A program made the translations under genes and the position numbers. From an uncultured Mesonia sp. (lineage in GTDB: Bacteria > Bacteroidota > Bacteroidia > Flavobacteriales > Flavobacteriaceae): 64,000 bases of DNA. Positions 22,752 to 31,039 of the stretch are shown here, one piece after another. The stretch spans positions 1 through 64,000 of the forward strand of contig CATQIB010000015.1 in NCBI GenBank assembly GCA_958296185.1, given 5' to 3'. A model generated the notes under the pieces. That model did no database searches and was not told the origin of the DNA. It saw nothing but the letters and a program-made list of their open reading frames with translations. Each line of letters starts with the position of its first letter. Position 1 is the first letter of the stretch.

Positions 22752-24968
22752 CTAAAATTTCATTCTTTGTATGCGAACAGCATTAAGAATAGCTAATAAC
22801 GCTACACCAACATCAGCAAAAACGGCTTCCCACATTGTTGCTAGTCCGCCTGCACCAAGAATTAGTACTATTGCCTTCACGCCGAATGCCAGGACAATAT
22901 TTTGATAAACAATCATCCTAGTTTGTTTACCTATATTAATAGCCATTGGTATTTTTGATGGCATATCGTCTTGTATGACCACATCTGCGGTTTCGATAGC
23001 GGCATCGCTCCCTAATCCTCCCATTGCTATACCTGCATCGCTCAACGCAATGACAGGAGCATCGTTTACACCGTCCCCTACAAAGGCTACGCTGCCATTA
23101 CGAAATCTTATATCTTTTACTTTATTTACTTTATCTTCAGGCAGCAAATCCCCGTAGGCGCTGTCAATGCCCAGTTGCCCTGCAACGTACTGAACAACGG
23201 CGCTTTTATCGCCGCTTAACATAGTAGCTCTAACACCTAATTTGTGTAGCTTATCCACTGCTATTTTAGCATCTACTTTGATACTATCGGAAATGGTCAG
23301 ATAGCCTGCGAACTTCCCATCGTAAGCTATAGCGATGACTGTGTATACAATGTTTGCCGTATCAGCATCGTGGCTTATGTTGAATTTATCAAGCAATTTA
23401 AAATTCCCGGCTAATAGCTCTTTGCCGTTGACTGTGGCTCTTAGCCCATGCCCAGCTATTTCCTCTACTTTTTCCAAACGGACATTTATATCAACTTCGC
23501 CCCAATAGTTATGGATTGCTGTTGCCACAGGGTGAGTGCTTTGGCTTTCCAGTACGTTTACAAGTTTTAGTATTTCATCTTTACTATATTCAGATTTAAT
23601 GAATACTTCCTGTACCTTAAAAACTCCCTCCGTTAATGTACCTGTTTTATCCATTACAACATTTTGAACTTTGGCAAGAATATCGAGGAAATTAGAACCT
23701 TTGAACAAGATACCATTACGGCTCGCGGCTCCGATACCTCCAAAGTAACCTAAAGGAATAGAAATAACTAATGCGCAAGGACAAGAGATAACCAAGAATA
23801 CTAAAGCTCTATACAGCCATTCGCTGAAGATATAATTTTCTACAAACAGTATTGGCAGTAATGTAATGGCGATAGATAGATATACTACAATTGGTGTATA
23901 TACTTTAGAAAATTTACGGATAAATAATTCAGTTGGTGCTTTTTGTGATGTAGCATCCTGCACAAGTTCTAAAATTTTACTCAACTTACTATCCGAATAG
24001 TCCGTTGTTACTCTTATCTGGCTTACCGTATTCAAATTAATCATTCCAGCCAAAACAGTTTCACCTTTGCCCTTTGTATCAGGTTTACTTTCCCCAGTTA
24101 GTGCTGCTGTATTGAATGAAGCACTTTCCGAAACAAGTTCACCATCTAAACCTAATTTTTCACCTGGCTTTAACTGGACAATATCGCCAATGTTTGCGTC
24201 TTCAGCTTTAATGATAACAGGTTTGCCATCTTTCAAAATCGTAACCTCATCGGGGCGTTGGTCTAAAAGAGCTTTAATATTACCTTTAGCTCTTGATACT
24301 GCAAGGGTCTGGAATACCTCACCTACGGAGTAGAATAACATTACAGCGACCGCTTCGGGATATTCTCCGATAGCAAATGCACCCACGGTAGCAATACTCA
24401 TCAAAAAGAACTCAGAGTAAAAATCCTTAAAACGAATACTTTCAATTGCTTCCTTGATTACTGGTAAACCTACGGGTATATAACCAATAACATACCAAGT
24501 AATTCGTACCCAACCCGTAAACCAGTCTTGCGGAAAATAATTGTCAAACCCGATGGCAATCAGCAATAAAATCAAAGAAATACCGGAGGGTGTAAATAGC
24601 TGAAAAGCCGTTTTACCCTCTATATCGTGGCTGTGGTCGTGGTCACCGTGGTCGTGTGAATGCCCGTGATGATGATTATCCTGTTTCTTATGGTCATGCT
24701 TATGACCGTGTTCGCTATGGTAGTGCCCGTGATGGTCTTCGTCATCCTTAAAATCTCTAGTGTCTTCCTCGCCACAATTTGCTCCTCCATGTCCATCATT
24801 TTCTTGATGGTTTGCGTCTTTTAACAGGTCTTTTGTTCCTGTTTTTTCATGAACTTTCACTGCTCCGACACAACACAACTGATTTCCATGACTGTCGTAT
24901 TTGTGTTTATGCTCTTTTTTTTTTACAAGGTTCAGATCATTATCTGTACTGCAACATATCTTAGACAT
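22752..24968 (-). CDS. Zn/Cd/Co-exporting P-type ATPase
   Basis: A 738-aa PIB-2 metal-transporting ATPase of the inner membrane. Residues 1-115 hold a long His-rich, Cys-bearing region (K-I-C-C at the start, C-C-V-G and H-G-H-K-H-D-H-K-K then H-H-H-G-H-S-H-D-H). This replaces the usual heavy-metal-associated domain. The ion-binding motif is S-C-P-C-A-L-V in TM6, phosphorylation site D-K-T-G-T-L-T near residue 440, and hinge G-D-G-V-N-D-A near residue 640. The A-D-V-G-V-A-L-L-A segment near the C-terminus is typical of Zn/Cd pumps. It is expected to export Zn2+, Cd2+ or Co2+. The upstream Fur-family gene is the likely regulator. Confidence 0.92.
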   Translation of the reverse strand: MSKICCSTDNDLNLVKKKEHKHKYDSHGNQLCCVGAVKVHEKTGTKDLLKDANHQENDGHGGANCGEEDTRDFKDDEDHHGHYHSEHGHKHDHKKQDNHHHGHSHDHGDHDHSHDIEGKTAFQLFTPSGISLILLLIAIGFDNYFPQDWFTGWVRITWYVIGYIPVGLPVIKEAIESIRFKDFYSEFFLMSIATVGAFAIGEYPEAVAVMLFYSVGEVFQTLAVSRAKGNIKALLDQRPDEVTILKDGKPVIIKAEDANIGDIVQLKPGEKLGLDGELVSESASFNTAALTGESKPDTKGKGETVLAGMINLNTVSQIRVTTDYSDSKLSKILELVQDATSQKAPTELFIRKFSKVYTPIVVYLSIAITLLPILFVENYIFSEWLYRALVFLVISCPCALVISIPLGYFGGIGAASRNGILFKGSNFLDILAKVQNVVMDKTGTLTEGVFKVQEVFIKSEYSKDEILKLVNVLESQSTHPVATAIHNYWGEVDINVRLEKVEEIAGHGLRATVNGKELLAGNFKLLDKFNISHDADTANIVYTVIAIAYDGKFAGYLTISDSIKVDAKIAVDKLHKLGVRATMLSGDKSAVVQYVAGQLGIDSAYGDLLPEDKVNKVKDIRFRNGSVAFVGDGVNDAPVIALSDAGIAMGGLGSDAAIETADVVIQDDMPSKIPMAINIGKQTRMIVYQNIVLAFGVKAIVLILGAGGLATMWEAVFADVGVALLAILNAVRIQRMKF

Positions 24969-24997
24969 AATTTAATTGTTTAAATTTTATTATAGTA

Positions 24998-25031
24998 CAA
25001 AGTTAATTTTAGATTTTGGCAACTTAGTTGC
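24998..25031 (-). promoter_or_regulatory. Promoter and palindromic operator of the Zn/Cd ATPase gene
   Basis: On the minus strand the -7 box TAACTTTG (24998-25005) matches TAnnTTTG. A 13-nt palindrome gcaac-tta-gttgc (25019-25031) covers the place of the -33 element. A repressor bound there would block transcription. The adjacent Fur-family gene is the obvious candidate. Confidence 0.6.
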
Positions 25032-25038
25032 AAAAACG

Positions 25039-25066
25039 AAACCGCCATAACTGGGTATGACGGTTT
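25039..25066 (-). terminator. Intrinsic terminator of the Fur-family gene
   Basis: An 11-bp stem with one mismatch (25039-25049 with 25056-25066, loop actggg) is followed by TTCGTTTTT on the minus strand, 25 nt after the stop at 25091. It separates the regulator from the ATPase transcript. Confidence 0.75.
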
Positions 25067-25090
25067 ATGAAATGATTAATTTTAAAGAAA

Positions 25091-25516
25091 TTATTTTGCC
25101 TTTTTAAACCGTGAACATTGTTCGCAGATTCCTTTCATTACGAAGTTTGCATATTCTAAGAAGAAATTATTTGGTAGATTTATCAACGGTATAGAAATAC
25201 TTTCCATACAAAAAGTATTTTCACACCTAAGGCAATTGAAATGAACGTGCAACTCTTGAATACGGCACAAGCATTCGTCTCTACAAATTGCATATTTTAT
25301 GGAACCTGAACCATCATCAATACTATGGATAAGTAGATTTTTCTGGAAAATAGTCAATATCCTAAATATTGTTGATTTATTGACCGTTTCCAGTTCGTTT
25401 TCCAAATCAGTAAGACTAACTGCTTTATTAAAGTAAGACATGGTTTTAAAAACTAAAAGCCTACCAGATGTTGGCTTTATATTCCTGTTCAATAATTTCA
25501 TCTCTAATATTTTCAT
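25091..25516 (-). CDS. Fur-family metal-dependent regulator
   Basis: A 141-aa Fur-family repressor. The N-terminal winged helix includes K-S-T-I-F-R-I-L (about residues 47-54), the DNA-reading helix. The dimerisation half has H-V-H-F-N-C-L-R-C (about 90-98) and G-I-C-E-Q-C-S (about 129-135), which provide the two Cys pairs of the structural Zn site. It sits just upstream of the Zn/Cd ATPase gene on the same strand but behind its own terminator. By family it should sense Zn or Fe. Context points to Zn or Cd. A Zur-like role is likely, although no direct test is possible here. Confidence 0.88.
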   Translation of the reverse strand: MKILEMKLLNRNIKPTSGRLLVFKTMSYFNKAVSLTDLENELETVNKSTIFRILTIFQKNLLIHSIDDGSGSIKYAICRDECLCRIQELHVHFNCLRCENTFCMESISIPLINLPNNFFLEYANFVMKGICEQCSRFKKAK

Positions 25517-25621
25517 TTTATTAGATATTTATCTAGGATTTCAAATTGAAACCAAACTTCTTCTTTATCATATAAGATATATTTTAGGTTGAAACGATAT
25601 TAAATTTATTATCTTATAGTA

Positions 25622-25837
25622 TTAACTTTTTAAATACTCAGCATTAAATCCAATCTTGCCAAGGGTTTCAATAATCTGGTTTTGAGGGACACCTTCGCTT
25701 TCGACGGTCAATATCTTATCTGGATCATTGGTGTCAACTTCCCAGTTTTTTATGCCTTCCTGCTTGTCGAGAAATGGGGTTACTTTTGAGATGCATCCGC
25801 CACAGTTGATATTGGTCTTGAATTTCATTTTTTCCAT
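25622..25837 (-). CDS. Heavy-metal-associated (CopZ-like) chaperone
   Basis: A 71-aa single HMA-domain protein. The metal site is N-C-G-G-C (Cys12 and Cys15), with the fold pattern of beta1 K-F-K-T-N-I, I-S-K-V-T-P-F-L helix and G-F-N-A-E-Y at the end. It is likely to carry Cu+ to the ATPase CopA encoded 24 nt upstream, so the two genes form one unit. The GG between the Cys is unusual against the more common M-T-C-x-x-C. Confidence 0.85.
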   Translation of the reverse strand: MEKMKFKTNINCGGCISKVTPFLDKQEGIKNWEVDTNDPDKILTVESEGVPQNQIIETLGKIGFNAEYLKS

Positions 25838-25861
25838 TGTATTTACATTTTAATTGTTATT

Positions 25862-28105
25862 CTAAATTTTTGCTTGTTTTAATCGTAAGCTGTTAAGTAC
25901 CACCGACACACTGCTAAAGGCCATTGCTGCACCGGCAATCATTGGGTCCAGTAAAAACCCATTTATCGGGTATAATATGCCCGCTGCAATTGGGATGCCG
26001 ATAATATTATATATAAATGCCCAGAACAGGTTTTGACGGATTCCCAACACCGTCTTCTTTGATAATTTCAATGCTTTGGGAATGGATTGTAAGTCTGAGG
26101 TTATCAAGGTCATTTTTGCCACATCCATTGCGATGTCAGACCCTTTGCCCATAGCAATGCTCACATCGGCTTGTGCCAAAGCGTGAGAATCATTGATGCC
26201 ATCACCTACCATCGCGACTACTTTTCCTTTAGCTTGGAGTTCCTTTACAAAATTGGCCTTGTCCGAGGGCATTACCTCTGCCTTAAATTCAGTAATGCCT
26301 ACCTGACCTGCAACAGCCTTTGCCGTATTGGCGTTATCACCCGTTAGCATATAGACGGCAATGCCTCTGTTTTGAAGGGTTCCTATAGCTTTTTTTGAAG
26401 TATCTTTAATCTCATCGGCAATGGCGAGCAGACCTAGAACCTGTTTGCTATTTGCAAATAATACGACGGTTTTAGCTTGTTCTTGAAGTGTTTGCGCTCG
26501 TTTCTCTAAGTCACTTGATAATTTAACGTCATTGGTCTCAATCAGTCTTTTATTACCGATAAAGTATTGCTCTTTTTCATACGTAGCAGAAACACCTTGG
26601 CCTGTGCTACTTTCAAAATTTGATACTTCGACAGGCTTGATATTCTCTGCTTTCAGGTGACTAACCACCGCAGCGGCCAATGGATGCTCAGATTGTTGTT
26701 CCATTGCAATAAGAATTCCCTTTGAATTGTCATCAGCGTAATTCCAAATAGCATCTGTTACTTCTGGTTTCCCTTTTGTAATCGTACCTGTTTTATCAAG
26801 AATAATAGCATTGACTTTGTGTCCCAGTTCGAGACTTTCAGCATCCTTAATCAAGATATTGTTCTCCGCGCCTTTACCGATGCCCACCATAATGGCCGTA
26901 GGCGTGGCAAGACCCAATGCACAGGGGCAGGCAATGACCAGTACTGCTACCGAGGTAAGTAGGGCGTGGGTAAAGGCATCGTCACCACCTAATGACATCC
27001 AGACGATAAAAGTAGTTATGGCAATGCCGATAACGATGGGAACAAAAATGCCAGCAATCTTATCCACCAGTTTCTGCACTGGTGCCTTACTGCCCTGCGC
27101 CTCTTGTACCATTTTAATGATTTGGGACAAGAGCGTTTCGCCACCTACCTTTTTAGCCGTAAACTGAAAACTTCCCTTTTGGTTGATGGTTCCGGCAAAG
27201 ACTTCATCGCCGCTTTTTTTGGATACGGGAATCGGTTCACCGGATATCATACTTTCATCCACATAGGAATTACCCTTGCTCACTAAACCATCTACAGGAA
27301 TTTTTTCACCTGAACGCACCAAAACGGTATCGCCTACCTGAACGGATGAAATGGGGATTTCCCTTTCGGTTCCGTTTTCGATGACCATCAGGGTCTTGGG
27401 CTGTAAACCCATCAATTTTTTAATGGCCGAAGAGGTGTTCGACTTGGCTTTTTCCTCTAACAGTTTTCCCAGGGAAATAAACGTGATGATGACAGTAGCC
27501 GCCTCATAATACACGTGTGGATGGATGCCACGGGCGTGCCAAAAGTCTGGAAAAAAGGTATTGAACACGCTAAATAGAAAAGCGATACCAGTACTGAGTG
27601 CTACCAGAGTATCCATATTGGCCTTCCCAAACCGTGCCTGCTTAAAAGCGTTCACATAAAAGCTACGTCCAAACCAGAAGAGAATGGGGATGGATAGTGC
27701 CAGCGAAATATACCTGCCGGGTATCCAATCCATAAAAAACATCCCTAAAATAAATACAGGTAGCGTGAGAACCGCTGAGCAGATGGTACGCGACTTCACA
27801 TCCTCATAATGCTTTCTCGAAAGCTCTTCTTGGGCGGCGGAAGGGTCTTCCGCATCGATGATGATATCATAGCCAACCTGACGCAGTGCGTTTTGCAATT
27901 GCACTTCGGTAGTAGCCTCTTCGTAATCGACCAATACCGAACTGCTGGCAAAATTTACCTGGGCATTGTTGACACCTTCGGTATGCGATAATATGGACTC
28001 GACACTACCCGCACAGGCCGCACAGGTCATACCTGTAACAGGGAACGTTTTCTTTATGCCTGACTTTTCGGCTTTAGGTTTGTCAAATATGTTAATAGTT
28101 TCCAT
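25862..28105 (-). CDS. copA: Copper-exporting P-type ATPase CopA
   Basis: A 747-aa PIB-1 ATPase that exports Cu+ across the inner membrane. One N-terminal HMA domain has G-M-T-C-A-A-C (Cys28 and Cys31). TM6 has [11 protein letters not shown], the phosphorylation site is D-K-T-G-T-I-T, and the ATP-binding HP pair is in S-E-H-P-L-A near residue 475. TM7/TM8 ends with Y-N-I-I-G-I-P and [12 protein letters not shown], which complete the Cu+ site. The length is normal. The promoter region (28106-28269) shows no clear consensus. Confidence 0.93.
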   Translation of the reverse strand: METINIFDKPKAEKSGIKKTFPVTGMTCAACAGSVESILSHTEGVNNAQVNFASSSVLVDYEEATTEVQLQNALRQVGYDIIIDAEDPSAAQEELSRKHYEDVKSRTICSAVLTLPVFILGMFFMDWIPGRYISLALSIPILFWFGRSFYVNAFKQARFGKANMDTLVALSTGIAFLFSVFNTFFPDFWHARGIHPHVYYEAATVIITFISLGKLLEEKAKSNTSSAIKKLMGLQPKTLMVIENGTEREIPISSVQVGDTVLVRSGEKIPVDGLVSKGNSYVDESMISGEPIPVSKKSGDEVFAGTINQKGSFQFTAKKVGGETLLSQIIKMVQEAQGSKAPVQKLVDKIAGIFVPIVIGIAITTFIVWMSLGGDDAFTHALLTSVAVLVIACPCALGLATPTAIMVGIGKGAENNILIKDAESLELGHKVNAIILDKTGTITKGKPEVTDAIWNYADDNSKGILIAMEQQSEHPLAAAVVSHLKAENIKPVEVSNFESSTGQGVSATYEKEQYFIGNKRLIETNDVKLSSDLEKRAQTLQEQAKTVVLFANSKQVLGLLAIADEIKDTSKKAIGTLQNRGIAVYMLTGDNANTAKAVAGQVGITEFKAEVMPSDKANFVKELQAKGKVVAMVGDGINDSHALAQADVSIAMGKGSDIAMDVAKMTLITSDLQSIPKALKLSKKTVLGIRQNLFWAFIYNIIGIPIAAGILYPINGFLLDPMIAGAAMAFSSVSVVLNSLRLKQAKI

Positions 28106-28269
28106 AGCACTTAATTTTCTGGTACAAATTTCACGATTGAGATGCTTTTAGAGGTTATGTAATTTGATGAAAGGGTTGTATTATTTACTTTTACATCGCA
28201 GAGAAAGTTCCTGTTGGGGCTTAATCTTCTGATGGACTATTTCAAAATTTTTGAAGGAACAAACGTCAA

Positions 28270-28297
28270 AAAGCTGTCTCAACCTTAAGACAGCTTT
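28270..28297 (-). terminator. Intrinsic terminator of the copper-storage gene
   Basis: A perfect 10-bp stem (aaagctgtct 28270-28279 with agacagcttt 28288-28297) with an 8-nt loop is followed by TTTT on the minus strand. It lies 36 nt past the stop at 28334. Confidence 0.8.
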
Positions 28298-28333
28298 CTA
28301 CCTGAAACGATACCTTCTCATCCATTGTTGGCG

Positions 28334-28663
28334 TTACGAATTCAAATATTCCTCGCAAGCAGCTGCACATTTTCGGCAAGCATCGGCACATTCCTTACAA
28401 TGCTGATGATGGTCTTTGTGCTTTTCACATTCTTTTGCGCACTCGATACAAAGTTTATGGCAATATTTGATTAAATCATTTACATCCTCGTAGGATGTTG
28501 CCAGTATTTTGGCAGTTGCACTGCATACTTCTGCACATACCTTGTCGGTACGTATGCAATCAACCATCATCTGTATATTCTTTTCATCTAAACAGGCATC
28601 GGCACAGTAATTACAATGCGCAACGCAGTTGTTTAAAGCGTCTATCAATTTTGAGTTTTTCAT
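28334..28663 (-). CDS. Csp-like four-helix-bundle copper-binding protein
   Basis: A 109-aa Cys-rich helical protein. It has at least 15 Cys in C-x-x-C and C-x3-C steps along four helices (C-V-A-H-C-N-Y-C-A-D-A-C near the start, C-H-K-L-C-I-E-C-A-K-E-C near 67, C-K-E-C-A-D-A-C-R-K-C near 90). This is the pattern of copper storage proteins (Csp1/Csp3, DUF326), which hold many Cu+ ions inside the bundle. There is no signal peptide, so it is Csp3-like and cytosolic. It lies upstream of copA in the same orientation and has its own terminator. Confidence 0.88.
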   Translation of the reverse strand: MKNSKLIDALNNCVAHCNYCADACLDEKNIQMMVDCIRTDKVCAEVCSATAKILATSYEDVNDLIKYCHKLCIECAKECEKHKDHHQHCKECADACRKCAAACEEYLNS

Positions 28664-28789
28664 AGCTTTCTAGTTTTAAGATTAAAATTCTACCATTAAA
28701 TTATTAACCTCAATTTACGTTTTATAAAAGCTCTTTTTGTTGTGATATTTGCCGAATCTGTTGTAAGATTGGTAGGCTTTATGAAATTT

Positions 28790-29518
28790 TTAGACGGCTA
28801 TCACAAAATGGGCTACCGTAATTGTATCACTATGTTTAAACTCAAGAAAAAGATGGTATCGACCGCTTTTTGGAAAATGGGTGTGAAATTCAATTTTTGG
28901 TCCCATTGTTTTCGATTCCATAGGATGCACGTGCAAAAAATCCTTGACATCATCACTAATTATGACAATATGCGCCAGACTACCTAAGTGCTGCTGTAGA
29001 TTTGAAATTTCTTCACTCTTGTAAGAGAGAAATGCACTGAGCGTAACGGTCTTCCCTGCTTCAACATCTTCCGGAATATTCAGTATCACTGAATATCCTT
29101 CCTCTTCCCAATTCAGCATTTCAGAAGGGTACTCTTTGTGGTTGTCATTTCCTTGTCCTACCTGAAAATCAAACCGCCCAATCTCTTGTGATTGTTGTTC
29201 TGGGGTATAATCAGCAAAAAGCGTGTATTGGGTTTCGCGCTCAAACGCAAGGTCCAAATGGTAATCGCTACCTATTTGTATGGGATGTTTATGGATGAAT
29301 GTTTTAAAATCGTGGCTCACAAAAATGAGGTGCATTTTTTCTTCGTGAACCGTCTTTAGCGGCACAGGTTGGTTGCTGTCGGTATCTGTTACGCTAAGTT
29401 CAAATGTTACCTTTTCTTTTACACTGAACGGTGGCTGTGGGCTTACCTTTACGAAAAAATCGTTTTTAGAAGCATAATCAGTGTTAGGATGGTGGTGGTC
29501 GTGATGTGAGTCCGTAAT
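28790..29518 (-). CDS. His-rich protein with two H-x-H-P repeats; start unclear
   Basis: The frame is open from 29521, just after the stop of the outer-membrane channel gene, to 28790. In this frame the first usual start is a GTG at 29365 (191 aa). The sequence upstream of it is clearly coding, though. It begins T-D-S-H-H-D-H-H-H-P-N-T-D and continues with a beta-rich segment. The only start candidate that keeps it is ATT at 29516-29518. The body repeats the pattern L-I-F-V-S-H-D-F-x-x-F-I-H-K-H-P and V-I-I-S-D-D-V-x-x-F-L-H-V-H-P, which is common in copper-resistance loci (YtkA/FixH-like). Either a rare ATT start is used or the true 5' end was lost. Confidence 0.65.
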   Translation of the reverse strand: MTDSHHDHHHPNTDYASKNDFFVKVSPQPPFSVKEKVTFELSVTDTDSNQPVPLKTVHEEKMHLIFVSHDFKTFIHKHPIQIGSDYHLDLAFERETQYTLFADYTPEQQSQEIGRFDFQVGQGNDNHKEYPSEMLNWEEEGYSVILNIPEDVEAGKTVTLSAFLSYKSEEISNLQQHLGSLAHIVIISDDVKDFLHVHPMESKTMGPKIEFHTHFPKSGRYHLFLEFKHSDTITVAHFVIAV

Positions 29519-29521
29519 TAT

Positions 29522-31039
29522 TTAATTTGAAGGTTCTAAATTGGTCTTGATTTGCTCGAACTGGTCGTCTAGGCTTTCTTCACTTAATCCTTGCCAGCCC
29601 ATTCCCATCGCTTTGTAGAGATTGACGTAATAGGCCAGCACATTTTGTTGGTTTTGCACCAACTCATTTTCTGCACTTAAGAGGCTCTCATTGGCCAGTA
29701 GGTAGTCAAAAAAATCATCGATACCGGCATTGTACCGCTGCTTGGCCAGGACTGCCGCCTTATTTGATTGTTCAAAAACATTTTTAAGACTTTCTTGCCT
29801 AGCCATCTCATTGCCCATCAAAACCCAATTGTTTTTCAGTTCTTCGAAAGCGTATAGAACCGTTTGCTCGTATTGTGCCAGGGCTGCGAGGGTCAGGGCA
29901 TCTTCGGACTTTATTTTCTGCTTCACTCTGCCCAGGTTCAGTCCTGCCCAGGTGAGTTTAGGCATAAATGCCCAGGCAAAAGAGGGATTTGAACCAAAAT
30001 TTGCTGGGTCAATGGCAGAAAATCCGACATTTCCATTAATGGAAATACTGGGATAAAGGTCGGCAACGGCAATGTTGTAATTTGCAATACGCAACTTCAC
30101 GTTACTTTCGGCTGCGAGTACATCCGGCCTGTTGCGAATGAGCGTGTATAAGTCGCCAGTAGGTACAGCTTCGGGTACATTGGGCAATTTCATTAAGTCA
30201 ACATCCAATTCAAAATCCGTACTGCCAATCAGTGTGTACAGGTAGTTTTCTGCCATTTCTTTTTCTGAAGCCAGTAACAGTAATAATGATTTTGTCTGCT
30301 CTACTTGTGCCGATGCTCGACTGACGTCCAAATCAGTTCCCAGACCCGATTCAGAGAGCCTTGTAGTGAGTTCATAAGCTTGTTCACGCTCTTTTAGGTT
30401 TTTTTTGGTTAATTGGATGCGATTTTCCAATCCCAACAAGTTGAAATAGGTTCGGGCCACTTCAGAAGTGATGACAAGATACGTCTGGTTTACCTCTGCC
30501 AGTGACAGTTGTTGGTTTGCCAGTGCCCCTTTGGCACGGTTGGAAGTCCTTCCGAAAAAATCAAGTTCCCAACTAGAGCTAAAAAATGCATCGTATTGGC
30601 TGTAAGTGGGATTAAACCCTGGAACGAAAATATTCTCGCCCAATCGGGTTCGGGTATAACCACCATTAACGTTCAGCTCAGGAAAACGGTCAATCCTGCG
30701 ATTTCTGTATATGGCCTTTGCCGCGTTGTAATTGGCCACGGCCACCCAAATATTTCGATTGTTGCGTTGCGCCATGGAAATAAGCGTATCAAGTTTGGGA
30801 TCGTTGAAATTTTGCCACCATTCACTAATGGGTTCTGCAGTTGCCATTCCCAAGCTATCAAAGGATGTCGATGATAGTTTTACATTGTTCTGTTCCATAT
30901 TTTGCGGCACATCATACGCTCGTTTTTGTATCGAACAGGATGCCAGAATACTCAAAGTAGCCAGTAACGAGAAGTACATAGTCTTTTTTTTATAAAGGGT
31001 TGCACCTGGCACTAAGCTATGCTGTTTGGTTTTTTTCAT
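29522..31039 (-). CDS. Outer-membrane efflux channel (TolC/NodT family lipoprotein)
   Basis: A 505-aa outer-membrane factor of a tripartite RND pump. The signal ends in a lipobox I-L-A-S-C (Cys35 if the first ATG is used), and a start at the later Met (M-Y-F-S-L-L) is also plausible. The body has the two OEP repeats: L-D-T-L-I-S-M-A-Q-R-N-N-R near residue 83 and A-L-A-Q-Y-E-Q-T-V-L-Y-A-F-E-E-L in the second half. The ATG overlaps the stop of the RND gene by 23 nt. It forms one operon with the permease and adaptor. Confidence 0.9.
   Translation of the reverse strand: MKKTKQHSLVPGATLYKKKTMYFSLLATLSILASCSIQKRAYDVPQNMEQNNVKLSSTSFDSLGMATAEPISEWWQNFNDPKLDTLISMAQRNNRNIWVAVANYNAAKAIYRNRRIDRFPELNVNGGYTRTRLGENIFVPGFNPTYSQYDAFFSSSWELDFFGRTSNRAKGALANQQLSLAEVNQTYLVITSEVARTYFNLLGLENRIQLTKKNLKEREQAYELTTRLSESGLGTDLDVSRASAQVEQTKSLLLLLASEKEMAENYLYTLIGSTDFELDVDLMKLPNVPEAVPTGDLYTLIRNRPDVLAAESNVKLRIANYNIAVADLYPSISINGNVGFSAIDPANFGSNPSFAWAFMPKLTWAGLNLGRVKQKIKSEDALTLAALAQYEQTVLYAFEELKNNWVLMGNEMARQESLKNVFEQSNKAAVLAKQRYNAGIDDFFDYLLANESLLSAENELVQNQQNVLAYYVNLYKAMGMGWQGLSEESLDDQFEQIKTNLEPSN

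Noticed and set aside
28742..28987. An 81-codon plus-strand ORF
   Set aside because: It lies mostly antisense to the His-rich protein gene, whose reading frame has clear repeated motifs.
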